A DNA stretch of 64,000 nucleotides. Origin: Pedobacter westerhofensis (GTDB taxonomy: Bacteria; Bacteroidota; Bacteroidia; Sphingobacteriales; Sphingobacteriaceae). The notes beneath the pieces are model-generated. The model searched no databases. It worked only from the letters and a program-made list of their open reading frames with translations, and was not told where the DNA came from. Location: assembly GCF_900182595.1 (NCBI RefSeq), contig NZ_FXTN01000009.1, forward strand, positions 248,001 through 312,000. The letters run 5' to 3'. Positions 25,113 to 32,875 of the stretch are shown here, one piece after another; within the stretch, counting starts at the first letter, position 1; each line of letters opens with the position of its first letter. Both the position numbers and the translations under genes were made by a program.

Positions 25113-26006
25113 TCAAGCCTTGCTCCTGCGTTTTTTATAGATTGGGTAGAGGAAAACAGCACCCAGGATCAGGGCAGATCCCATGTAAAATCCGGCAGAC
25201 ATCGTTTCTTTGTGGCCAAAGAAAATGAAGGCCAGTATGATGCCGTATACGGGTTCAAGGTTGCTGATCAGGGCTACCCTGAAAGCAGATAATGTACGCA
25301 TCACAGAAACCCCCGCAATATAAGCAAGAGCAGTACAGATGGTGCCAAGAATGAACAGGTATATCCAGTCGGATACACTCAGGTTGAAGTGTTCCTGCAG
25401 CAGGCTTTTGTCCAGTAAACGGTAAACGGTGATCCAGAAAAATGCACCGGAAAGTTCGTAAAATCCAATCACCCTGGCATCACTTTTCTTGGCGAAATTA
25501 GAGTTGATAATGGAGAATAAACTGGCTGCTCCCGCTGCCGAAAGTCCCAGGATAATACCCGAAGTATAGTGTGATTCAAATTTGAAAATCAGGTAAATTC
25601 CGCAGATGATCACCAGGCCGATAAAGATATCTCCTGCCTGCAATGCGGTCTTCTTGATCAGCGGTTCCAGTACCGCTGTGAACAGCGTAAATGAGGACAG
25701 GCAGACCAGCGTAACAGATACCGTGGATGCTTTGATCGCGCCGAAAAATAAGATCCAGTGAAGGGCTACAATAGCGCCTGTGAAGAAGAACTGCAGGAAT
25801 TGTGCAGTGCTTACTTTAAGGTTTAAGCCGCTTACTTTAAAATAAATGAACAGGGTGATGCTGGCAATCATTACACGGTACCATACCATCTGTACCGCAC
25901 CGATAGAGATAAGCGCGCCCAGTATCCCTGTAAAGCCCCAGATGAAGACGGTGAAATGCAGGATAAGAAGATTTTTATTGACGTCTGAGAGCGTTTTTGC
26001 GGTCAT
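25113..26006 (-). CDS. EamA/DMT-family transporter
   Basis: A 297-residue integral membrane protein with about ten hydrophobic helices in two EamA repeats, as in drug/metabolite transporters (RhaT/YdcZ relatives). The first repeat has F-I-W-G-F-T-G-I-L-G-A-L-I-S-I; the second has L-E-P-V-Y-G-I-I-L-A-F-I-F-F-G-H-K-E. Substrate is unknown. Its ATG overlaps the stop of the LptF/LptG-type gene, so it is the third gene of the tgt operon. Confidence 0.9.
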   Translation of the reverse strand: MTAKTLSDVNKNLLILHFTVFIWGFTGILGALISIGAVQMVWYRVMIASITLFIYFKVSGLNLKVSTAQFLQFFFTGAIVALHWILFFGAIKASTVSVTLVCLSSFTLFTAVLEPLIKKTALQAGDIFIGLVIICGIYLIFKFESHYTSGIILGLSAAGAASLFSIINSNFAKKSDARVIGFYELSGAFFWITVYRLLDKSLLQEHFNLSVSDWIYLFILGTICTALAYIAGVSVMRTLSAFRVALISNLEPVYGIILAFIFFGHKETMSAGFYMGSALILGAVFLYPIYKKRRSKA

Positions 26007-27109
26007 TATTTTGGTGCTTTTTTTAACAGGTAAAGTCCAAGTAACCCAAAAAAGATCGTTGGTATCAGTACCGCCAGCAGGGGCGGGATGCCCCCTTTGA
26101 GGGAGAACATTTTGGCAAACTGGTTTAATACAATATAGAGAAAACTGAGGACAATACCAATCCCCAATGGCAGCCCTACTCCCCCTCTTACCTTCCTGGA
26201 TGAGAGTGCCACCCCGATCAATGTAAGTACAAAGGCAGAAAGCGGCTGGAACCAGCGTTTATATTGTTCAAACAGGAGGTCGTTCCAGATCCCCGAGCCC
26301 CTCACCTTTTCTTTTCTGATCTTATCAGAAAGTTCCTGGTTACTGAGGTTTTCATAGACATTTTCGTAGGCGGAGAAGTCATCCGGGCGCATGTCCAGGA
26401 CGGTATCTTTTTCTTTGGCCAAACCAGCCACCATCGTCTCTTTAAGGCCTTTTACATACCTGATCGAATAATTGGTCAGCTTCCAGCTGTGTTTAAGCGA
26501 ATCCCATTTGATCTGGTCTGCAATCAATTTTTTCGTGAGCACATCACCGTTGAAATTATCAAGAGAGAATCGGTATCCCGACTTGGTTTTATTGTTGAAA
26601 TCATCAATATAGATATAGGTGCTTTCATCCAGTTTCATGTGGATATTTGTTTTGCTGGGCGAATCGTTTTTCTTGATATACGTATTCTCAAAGCTGTTTT
26701 TGAGCTGATTGGTATATGGAAGAATGTAGAGGTTGGCTCCCAGATTGGCTGCGAAGATGATAAAAGCAGATACAAAATAGGGGAGCAGGAAGCGGTTAAA
26801 GCTTACCCCGCCGCTCAGTATCGGAACAATCTCGGTCTGGTCGGCCATCTTTGCCGTAAAAAAGATTACCGCAATAAAGTTGATCAGCGGCGAGAGCATG
26901 TTTACATAAAACGGGATCGAGCCCGCGTAATACAGGGTAATCACTTGCCAGAAGGACAGGTTGTTGCCCAGGAAATCATCAAGTTTCTCAGACAGGTCAA
27001 AAATAATAATGATGATTACAAAAATGGACAGGGTATAAATAAATGTACCCAGGTATTTGCCAATAATATAGCCGTCAATAATTTTTAATCTGCTTTTGAA
27101 GATGCTCAT
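26006..27109 (-). CDS. LptF/LptG-family LPS export permease (YjgP/YjgQ)
   Basis: A 367-residue protein of the LptF/LptG family, membrane components of the ABC machine that moves LPS to the outer membrane. It shows an N-terminal I-I-D-G-Y-I-I-G-K-Y-L-G-T-F motif, three helices, a periplasmic beta-rich domain (about 130-270) and three C-terminal helices with F-V-L-T-L-I-G-V-A-L-S-S-R-K. F or G cannot be decided. It begins right after the tgt stop and overlaps eamA by 1 nt. Confidence 0.9.
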   Translation of the reverse strand: MSIFKSRLKIIDGYIIGKYLGTFIYTLSIFVIIIIIFDLSEKLDDFLGNNLSFWQVITLYYAGSIPFYVNMLSPLINFIAVIFFTAKMADQTEIVPILSGGVSFNRFLLPYFVSAFIIFAANLGANLYILPYTNQLKNSFENTYIKKNDSPSKTNIHMKLDESTYIYIDDFNNKTKSGYRFSLDNFNGDVLTKKLIADQIKWDSLKHSWKLTNYSIRYVKGLKETMVAGLAKEKDTVLDMRPDDFSAYENVYENLSNQELSDKIRKEKVRGSGIWNDLLFEQYKRWFQPLSAFVLTLIGVALSSRKVRGGVGLPLGIGIVLSFLYIVLNQFAKMFSLKGGIPPLLAVLIPTIFFGLLGLYLLKKAPK

Positions 27110-28240
27110 TTATAGTTTATTCCCTAAGATAGTCACCATTTTATTTTTCCAGGCGTAAAACTCGCCCGAAATGATTTTTTCCCTGGCTTCTTTTACCAGC
27201 CAAAGGTAAAAATGGAGGTTATGCAATGTTGCTATTTGAGCGCCCAGCATCTCTTTTGAGTGCATCAGATGCCTCAGGTAAGCTTTGGAATATACCTGAT
27301 CAGCATACAGGTCGCTTTCTTCATCTATTGGCGAGAAATCATCCGCCCATTTTTTATTGCCGATGTTGATAATCCCGTTTCTTGTAAAAAGCATGCCATT
27401 CCGCGCATTCCTGGTGGGCATCACACAATCAAACATATCGATACCCAGTGCAATGTTTTCCAGGATATTGATCGGTGTGCCCACGCCCATGAGATAACGT
27501 GGTTTTTCAACGGGCAGTATATTGCATACTACTTCAGTCATGGCGTACATTTCTTCGGCTGGCTCCCCTACAGAAAGGCCACCAATGGCGTTTCCTTCGC
27601 GGTCCATCGAAGCGATAAATTCGGCAGATTTCATCCGCAGGTCCTTGTAAACCGAGCCCTGTACGATAGGGAACAGGGTCTGGTCAAATCCGTATTTTGG
27701 TTCTGTGGTATCAAAGCGTTTGCAGCAGCGTTTCAGCCACCTGTGCGTCATGTTGATGGAGTTGGCCGCGTATTTATAATCGCATGGATAGGGGGTACAT
27801 TCATCAAACGCCATGATAATATCCGCACCAATCGTACGCTGAATATCCATGGCATATTCCGGACTGAACAGGTGTTTTGATCCGTCGATATGTGAGCGAA
27901 AGGTTACCCCTTCTTCCTTGATCTTGTTTACTTTGCTCAGTGAGTATACCTGGTATCCGCCGCTGTCTGTTAAAATAGGACGGTCCCAGCCGATAAACTT
28001 GTGCAGCCCACCTGCTCCTTCAATCACACCCAGTCCTGGTCTGAGGTATAAATGATAGGTGTTGCCTAAAATTATTTTTGCATCAATATCCTCTTTCAGC
28101 TCGCGCTGGTGTACCGCTTTGACCGTTCCGGCCGTGCCAACCGGCATGAAAATAGGGGTTTGGATGTCGCCATGAGCAGTAGTAACTACTCCTGCCCTGG
28201 CTTTAGACTGTGTATCGCTGGCCTGTAAGGTAAATTTCAT
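27110..28240 (-). CDS. tgt: Queuine/preQ1 tRNA-ribosyltransferase lacking zinc-site cysteines
   Basis: 376 residues from ATG 28240, where M-K-F-T-L-Q aligns with the family start. It exchanges guanine-34 for preQ1 in tRNAs with GUN anticodons. The catalytic aspartates are present: D-S-G-G-Y-Q-V (Asp102) and M-F-D-C-V-M-P-T-R (Asp271). The C-terminal C-x-C-x-x-C zinc ligands are replaced by Ser309, Leu311 and Asp314 in E-S-D-L-Y-A-D, although the fourth ligand, the His in T-L-H-N-L (340), remains. First gene of a three-gene operon with the LptF/G permease and EamA transporter. Confidence 0.93.
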   Translation of the reverse strand: MKFTLQASDTQSKARAGVVTTAHGDIQTPIFMPVGTAGTVKAVHQRELKEDIDAKIILGNTYHLYLRPGLGVIEGAGGLHKFIGWDRPILTDSGGYQVYSLSKVNKIKEEGVTFRSHIDGSKHLFSPEYAMDIQRTIGADIIMAFDECTPYPCDYKYAANSINMTHRWLKRCCKRFDTTEPKYGFDQTLFPIVQGSVYKDLRMKSAEFIASMDREGNAIGGLSVGEPAEEMYAMTEVVCNILPVEKPRYLMGVGTPINILENIALGIDMFDCVMPTRNARNGMLFTRNGIINIGNKKWADDFSPIDEESDLYADQVYSKAYLRHLMHSKEMLGAQIATLHNLHFYLWLVKEAREKIISGEFYAWKNKMVTILGNKL

Positions 28241-28269
28241 AAATGTGTGTACGATTCGAAAAATCTCGG

Positions 28270-28277
28270 CAAAAATA
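28270..28277 (-). promoter_or_regulatory. -7 element of the tgt operon
   Basis: TATTTTTG on the minus strand, full TAnnTTTG match, 29 nt from the tgt ATG at 28240. It supports this start over an in-frame codon at 28288, which lies upstream of the box. Confidence 0.55.
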
Positions 28278-28373
28278 GCAAAAAACACCCGGTTTACCGC
28301 TTAAATTTTTTATCAACATACAGCTGCATTACAGATTAAAAATCAGAAATTTGACCTCTTTCAAAAATACATC

Positions 28374-29495
28374 GTGGAATTAACCTTATCAGAGAGCTGC
28401 CTGCTGGGCGCCCTCATTTTTTGTTTTGTCATTCAGCTCTATTTCATTCTGTTCGTTCATTTAAAACTGGCGCTTGTTAAGGTTGAAAATATTCCGGCAT
28501 CTGCCCCGAAGCCTATCAGTGTGATCATTTGCGCGCGCAATGAGGCCGAAAACCTGAAGCAGTATTTACCTTATGTGCTGCATCAGGAATATCCCGACTT
28601 TGAGGTAATCGTAGTAAACGACCGCTCCTGGGATAAGACCAGGGAGGTACTGGAAGGCTTTTCTGCTGAGTACAGGCACCTAAAAGTAGTTACAGTGGCT
28701 GAAGGTGAGAAGTTTATTGCCGGTAAGAAATTTGCCGTAACCATGGGCATTAAGGCATCGGCTAATGAATGGCTGGTGTTTACCGATGCAGACTGCCAGC
28801 CGGCAACAGAGCATTGGCTCAGGGGTATGCAGCAGCCCGAAAATGAAAACACAGAAATTGTACTGGGCTATTCTCCCTATTTCGGTAAACGCGGATTACT
28901 CAACAGCCTCATCCGTTTCGAAACCTTTTTTACCGCTGTAAACTACCTGTCTTTCGCGCTGAAGGGCATGCCTTATATGGGGGTGGGAAGAAATATGGCC
29001 TACAAAAAATCTCTTTTTTTTAAGAAGAAAGGTTTTGCCGCACACATGCACATCCCTTCGGGAGATGATGATCTTTTTGTGAATGCACATGCCAACCGCA
29101 ATAATACAGAGATCCGCATCCATCCGGATACCCATGTATGGTCGGCCCCCAATACTACTTTCGGTGCCTACCTGAAACAGAAAAAAAGGCATTTCGGCGC
29201 AGGCAAGTTATATAAACCTGCCCATAAGTTTATCCTTTCCGCGCAGATCATTATCCAGTTCCTGTTTTACACGGTATTTGTTGCTGCTTTGTGCTTTAAA
29301 CCTGCCAATTACATCGCAGGAGGGATATTTATCCTTAGCCTGATCATCAGGAGCTTTATTTATCCGCGTCTTTTAAAGCGGCTGAATTATCCTGGTTTAA
29401 GGTGGTGGTTCCCCATTCTGGATATTCTTCTGTTCATTTTCTTAGTGTTTAATGGCATTCTGTCTATATTTGTTAAAAAAGTAAAGTGGAAATAA
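28374..29495 (+). CDS. Family 2 glycosyltransferase, membrane-bound
   Basis: A 373-residue GT2 enzyme, GTG start. It has one N-terminal membrane helix (about 9-28), a GT-A domain with I-C-A-R-N-E-A-E-N, V-V-N-D-R-S-W-D-K-T, D-A-D-C-Q-P (DxD metal site), G-D-D-D-L-F and K-Q-K-K-R-H-F (the position of QxxRW), then three or four C-terminal helices. Such enzymes build lipid-linked or surface glycans; the acceptor is not evident. The end overlaps the rsmG start by 10 nt. Confidence 0.87.
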   Translation: MELTLSESCLLGALIFCFVIQLYFILFVHLKLALVKVENIPASAPKPISVIICARNEAENLKQYLPYVLHQEYPDFEVIVVNDRSWDKTREVLEGFSAEYRHLKVVTVAEGEKFIAGKKFAVTMGIKASANEWLVFTDADCQPATEHWLRGMQQPENENTEIVLGYSPYFGKRGLLNSLIRFETFFTAVNYLSFALKGMPYMGVGRNMAYKKSLFFKKKGFAAHMHIPSGDDDLFVNAHANRNNTEIRIHPDTHVWSAPNTTFGAYLKQKKRHFGAGKLYKPAHKFILSAQIIIQFLFYTVFVAALCFKPANYIAGGIFILSLIIRSFIYPRLLKRLNYPGLRWWFPILDILLFIFLVFNGILSIFVKKVKWK

Positions 29496-30118
29496 GCTCA
29501 GCCCTCATTCAAAAGTATTTTAAAGATCTTAGCGAAGATCAGATTGCAAAGTTTGATCAGTTGTATGATCTGTACAGTTTTTGGAATGCCCAGATCAATG
29601 TAATCTCGAGAAAAGATATCGAAGAATTGTACGAACGCCATATCCTGCACTCTCTCGGAATCGCAAAATTCTGTTCTTTTAAACCGGGTACAAAAGTACT
29701 TGATGTAGGTACAGGTGGTGGTTTTCCTGGTATTCCGCTGGCTATATTGTTTCCTGAGACACAGTTTCACCTGGTAGATTCAATAGGAAAAAAGATCAAA
29801 GTAGTTACCGAGGTAGCTGCGGCTTTGGGATTAAGCAATGTAAAGGCTTCACATCTGCGTGCAGAACAGGTTACAGACCAGTATGATTTTGTGGTTTCGC
29901 GGGCGGTAACACGTTTGGGCGAGTTCTATCCCTGGATTAAAGGGAAGTTCCTTAAACAATCTAATCACGCCATCGCTAACGGGATTTTGTACCTGAAGGG
30001 TGGTGAGCTTACTGAAGAAATCAAAGAGTCTAAGCTAAAAGCGGAGCTTTATCCGTTGTCGGCTTACTTCGAAGAGGATTTTTTTGAAACCAAATATGTA
30101 GTTTATATCCCTCAATAG
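29486..30118 (+). CDS. rsmG: 16S rRNA (guanine527-N7)-methyltransferase
   Basis: A 210-residue protein (GidB) that methylates G527 of 16S rRNA. Seen: N-V-I-S-R-K-D, the SAM loop V-L-D-V-G-T-G-G-G-F-P-G-I-P-L-A, L-V-D-S-I-G-K-K and V-V-S-R-A-V-T-R-L. Loss of the homologue gives low-level streptomycin resistance in other bacteria. GTG start at 29486 lies inside the GT2 gene, so translation is probably coupled. Confidence 0.95.
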   Translation: MEISSALIQKYFKDLSEDQIAKFDQLYDLYSFWNAQINVISRKDIEELYERHILHSLGIAKFCSFKPGTKVLDVGTGGGFPGIPLAILFPETQFHLVDSIGKKIKVVTEVAAALGLSNVKASHLRAEQVTDQYDFVVSRAVTRLGEFYPWIKGKFLKQSNHAIANGILYLKGGELTEEIKESKLKAELYPLSAYFEEDFFETKYVVYIPQ

Positions 30119-30190
30119 GTTAAATCAGGCTTTCCTAAAAATTTGTAAAAAAGGTTACCAGCAAAAGGGGCTTCCGTATTAAGTTAGCCC

Positions 30191-31282
30191 ATGAGTTTAA
30201 CCCATCAAATTGCCCTGACATTAGTTCAAAGTGTAGGCCATGTGACTGCTAAAAGTCTGCTGGCCAGATTCGGTACTCCCGAAGCGGTGTTTTCTGCCAG
30301 TATGCAGGACCTGCTTCAGGTTGAAGGGATCGGCGCCGTTACTGCCGGTCAGATTTGCCGTACAGACGCGCTTGTACTGGCAGAAAAACAATTAAAGTTT
30401 CTGGAGAAACATCAGATCGATCCGCTGTTTTATACGGATGAGCGTTATCCCAAACGGCTGAAGAACTGTTATGATGCCCCGGTGATGTTGTATTACAGGG
30501 GCACAGCTAATCTTAATCATCCCCGTATTGTGAGTGTAGTAGGTACGCGCAGGGCTACATCCTATGGACTGATGTTATGTGAACAACTGGCAGAAACGCT
30601 GAAAGATTATGGCGTACTTGTAGTAAGCGGACTTGCCTACGGAATAGACGTGGCGGCACACAGGCAAAGCCTGTTGCAAGGCATTCCTACTGTTGGCGTG
30701 CTGGGCCACGGACTGGACAGGCTTTATCCCTCGGCACACCGGCAAACGGCTAACGAGATGATCAGGAATGGCGGACTGCTGACCGAATTTCCCTTATATA
30801 CCAATGCTGATAAGGAAAACTTTCCCAAAAGAAACCGCATCATTGCAGGCATTGCCGATGTAACCGTTGTGGTAGAAGCGGCGCTCAAAGGCGGGGCGCT
30901 GATCACGGCGGAACTTGCCAATTCTTACAACAGGGATGTGTTCGCTTTTCCCGGAAGAACTACAAATCAATACTCTGAGGGTTGTAATTTTTTAATCAAG
31001 ACCAATAGGGCAGGACTAATCAGTCACCCGCGCGACCTGGCTTATTTTATGGGCTGGGAGGCAGAAACTGCATTAACGACTCCGCGCCAGTCATCACTGG
31101 CCATCGCGCTGAGCGCAACCGAACAGACGGTCATCACCGTTCTGCAATCCTCGTCTCAGAGGATCGATGAGCTCTCCATTAAAGCCGGGATCCCGCAGAG
31201 CAAACTGGCTATACATCTGCTCAATCTGGAGATTAAAGGTCTCATTGTGTCGTTGCCGGGCAGTGTTTATCAGCTGGTATAG
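30191..31282 (+). CDS. dprA: DNA-processing protein DprA
   Basis: A 363-residue protein that loads RecA on incoming single-stranded DNA during transformation. It has an N-terminal helical/helix-hairpin-helix part, the Rossmann-like core S-V-V-G-T-R-R-A-T-S-Y-G and V-S-G-L-A-Y-G-I-D-V-A-A-H-R, F-P-K-R-N-R-I-I-A-G, and a C-terminal winged-helix region (about 295-363). The complete length argues for function, but competence cannot be inferred from this gene alone. Confidence 0.94.
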   Translation: MSLTHQIALTLVQSVGHVTAKSLLARFGTPEAVFSASMQDLLQVEGIGAVTAGQICRTDALVLAEKQLKFLEKHQIDPLFYTDERYPKRLKNCYDAPVMLYYRGTANLNHPRIVSVVGTRRATSYGLMLCEQLAETLKDYGVLVVSGLAYGIDVAAHRQSLLQGIPTVGVLGHGLDRLYPSAHRQTANEMIRNGGLLTEFPLYTNADKENFPKRNRIIAGIADVTVVVEAALKGGALITAELANSYNRDVFAFPGRTTNQYSEGCNFLIKTNRAGLISHPRDLAYFMGWEAETALTTPRQSSLAIALSATEQTVITVLQSSSQRIDELSIKAGIPQSKLAIHLLNLEIKGLIVSLPGSVYQLV

Positions 31283-31426
31283 CTAAAGGTTAAGATGTTG
31301 GCACCATATATTAGAATAGTCGCGGGACATTTCCCTGGTTGTTTCAGAATTATATTTCTTTAGCACAGGTAATTCGAAATTTGATTACGAATGTATTTTT
31401 TAAATAAAAATCTAGGAATCAAGTCG

Positions 31427-31434
31427 TATTTTTG
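31427..31434 (+). promoter_or_regulatory. -7 element of the cystathionine beta-synthase-like gene, leaderless geometry
   Basis: TATTTTTG, a full TAnnTTTG match, ends 4 nt before the ATG at 31439. If used, transcription starts at or next to the start codon. An in-frame codon at 31391 lies upstream of the box and is not a plausible start. Confidence 0.5.
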
Positions 31435-31438
31435 TTTC

Positions 31439-32800
31439 ATGTGGTATAACAATATATTAGAGACGATTGGGAATACTCCCCTGGTAAGGTTGAACACCAT
31501 TACTAAAGAAATTCCTGCAACTGTGCTGGCTAAAATAGAAACTACCAATCCTGGTAACTCTATAAAAGACCGTATGGCTGTAAAGATGATCGAAGATGCT
31601 GAAAAGAGCGGAAAGCTTAAACCAGGCGGAACGATTATCGAAGGTACTTCCGGGAATACGGGTATGGGCCTGGCCATGGCGGCAATTATCAAAGGATACA
31701 AATGTATCTTCACAACAACTGATAAGCAAAGTAAAGAGAAAGTAGATGCTTTACGGGCCTTTGGCGCTGAAGTAATTGTCTGCCCTACCAACGTTGAACC
31801 TGAGGATCCACGTTCCTATTATTCTGTTTCTTCGCGACTGGAGCGTGAGGTTCCAAACTCATGGAAACCCAATCAATATGATAACCTTTCCAACAGTCAG
31901 GCGCATTATGAACAGACCGGACCAGAAATATGGGCACAAACTGAAGGTAAAATCACGCATTTAGTGGTTGGGGTAGGTACAGGAGGCACAATCTCCGGTA
32001 CCGGGAAATACCTGAAGGAACAGAATCCTGATATCAAAATATGGGGGATCGATACCTATGGATCCGTATTTAAAAAGTATAAGGAAACTGGCATCCTGGA
32101 TAAGAATGAGATTTACCCCTATATCACTGAGGGCATTGGCGAAGATTTTCTTCCTCAGAATGTGAATTTTGATATCATCGATCTTTTTGAAAAAGTAACA
32201 GATAAGGATGCTGCATTGATGACCCGTGATATTGCGCGTAAAGAAGGAATCTTTGTAGGGAACTCTGCAGGTTCTGCAATTGCCGGGCTGCTGCAGCTGA
32301 AAGATAAATTAAAGCCCGAAGATGTTGTTGTAGTGATCTTCCATGATCATGGCAGCCGTTATATGGGTAAAATGTATAATGAAGACTGGCTGAGAGAACG
32401 TGGTTTCCTGAAGGACGAAAAGCTGACTGCCAAATCTATTATTGCTAAAAAAGAACAGACGGAGATCTTTACCATTGATTGCCAGAAGACGATTGTTGAG
32501 GCTATCAACACCATGAATACACTGAATATTTCACAGATCCCGGTAACGCAGCAGGGGATGATTATCGGTAAACTGGCAGAAGGTGATATCCTTAAAGCAC
32601 TGATGGAGAATCCTTCTCTGAAGTCTGCCTATGTGCAGGAGATCATGTCTGCTTCCTTTCCTTTTGTTGACCTGAATACGTCGATTGATAAGATTTCTGC
32701 ATTGATCAATAAAGAGAACAGTGCAGTGCTTGTAGAGGATGAAGCCGGTAAGTTCGAGATCATTACGCAGTATGATATCATCAACGCGATCTCTGCATAA
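31439..32800 (+). CDS. Cystathionine beta-synthase-like PLP enzyme with CBS pair
   Basis: 453 residues from ATG 31439. The N-terminal 320 residues are a fold-type II PLP enzyme: T-I-G-N-T-P-L-V-R-L, N-P-G-N-S-I-K-D-R with the PLP lysine, E-G-T-S-G-N-T-G-M-G and G-T-G-G-T-I-S-G-T-G. The last 110 residues form a tandem CBS-domain module (Q-K-T-I-V-E-A-I-N-T-M and a second repeat) that may bind adenosyl ligands. It should condense serine or an acetylserine-type substrate with homocysteine or sulfide; sequence does not separate these. Followed by a bidirectional terminator. Confidence 0.9.
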   Translation: MWYNNILETIGNTPLVRLNTITKEIPATVLAKIETTNPGNSIKDRMAVKMIEDAEKSGKLKPGGTIIEGTSGNTGMGLAMAAIIKGYKCIFTTTDKQSKEKVDALRAFGAEVIVCPTNVEPEDPRSYYSVSSRLEREVPNSWKPNQYDNLSNSQAHYEQTGPEIWAQTEGKITHLVVGVGTGGTISGTGKYLKEQNPDIKIWGIDTYGSVFKKYKETGILDKNEIYPYITEGIGEDFLPQNVNFDIIDLFEKVTDKDAALMTRDIARKEGIFVGNSAGSAIAGLLQLKDKLKPEDVVVVIFHDHGSRYMGKMYNEDWLRERGFLKDEKLTAKSIIAKKEQTEIFTIDCQKTIVEAINTMNTLNISQIPVTQQGMIIGKLAEGDILKALMENPSLKSAYVQEIMSASFPFVDLNTSIDKISALINKENSAVLVEDEAGKFEIITQYDIINAISA

Positions 32801-32814
32801 AATCAGCCACTCTA

Positions 32815-32865
32815 TTTAAACAAGAAAGCCGGTTAATATTACACTAAACGGCTTTCTTGTTTAAA
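32815..32865. terminator. Bidirectional terminator between the CBS-like gene and murA
   Basis: TTTAAACAAGAAAGCCG (32815-32831) and its exact reverse complement (32849-32865) form a 17-bp stem with a 17-nt loop. It serves the two convergent genes ending at 32800 and 32876. Confidence 0.8.
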
Positions 32866-32875
32866 AAAATTATCT

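Noticed and set aside
25037..25228. Small open frame in the AT-rich gap before the EamA gene
   Set aside because: It runs into the EamA gene on the opposite strand and has no motif or promoter.
26264..27088. Long open frame on the plus strand inside the LptF/LptG gene
   Set aside because: It lies fully antisense to a clear coding gene with family motifs; no signal, motif or promoter supports it.
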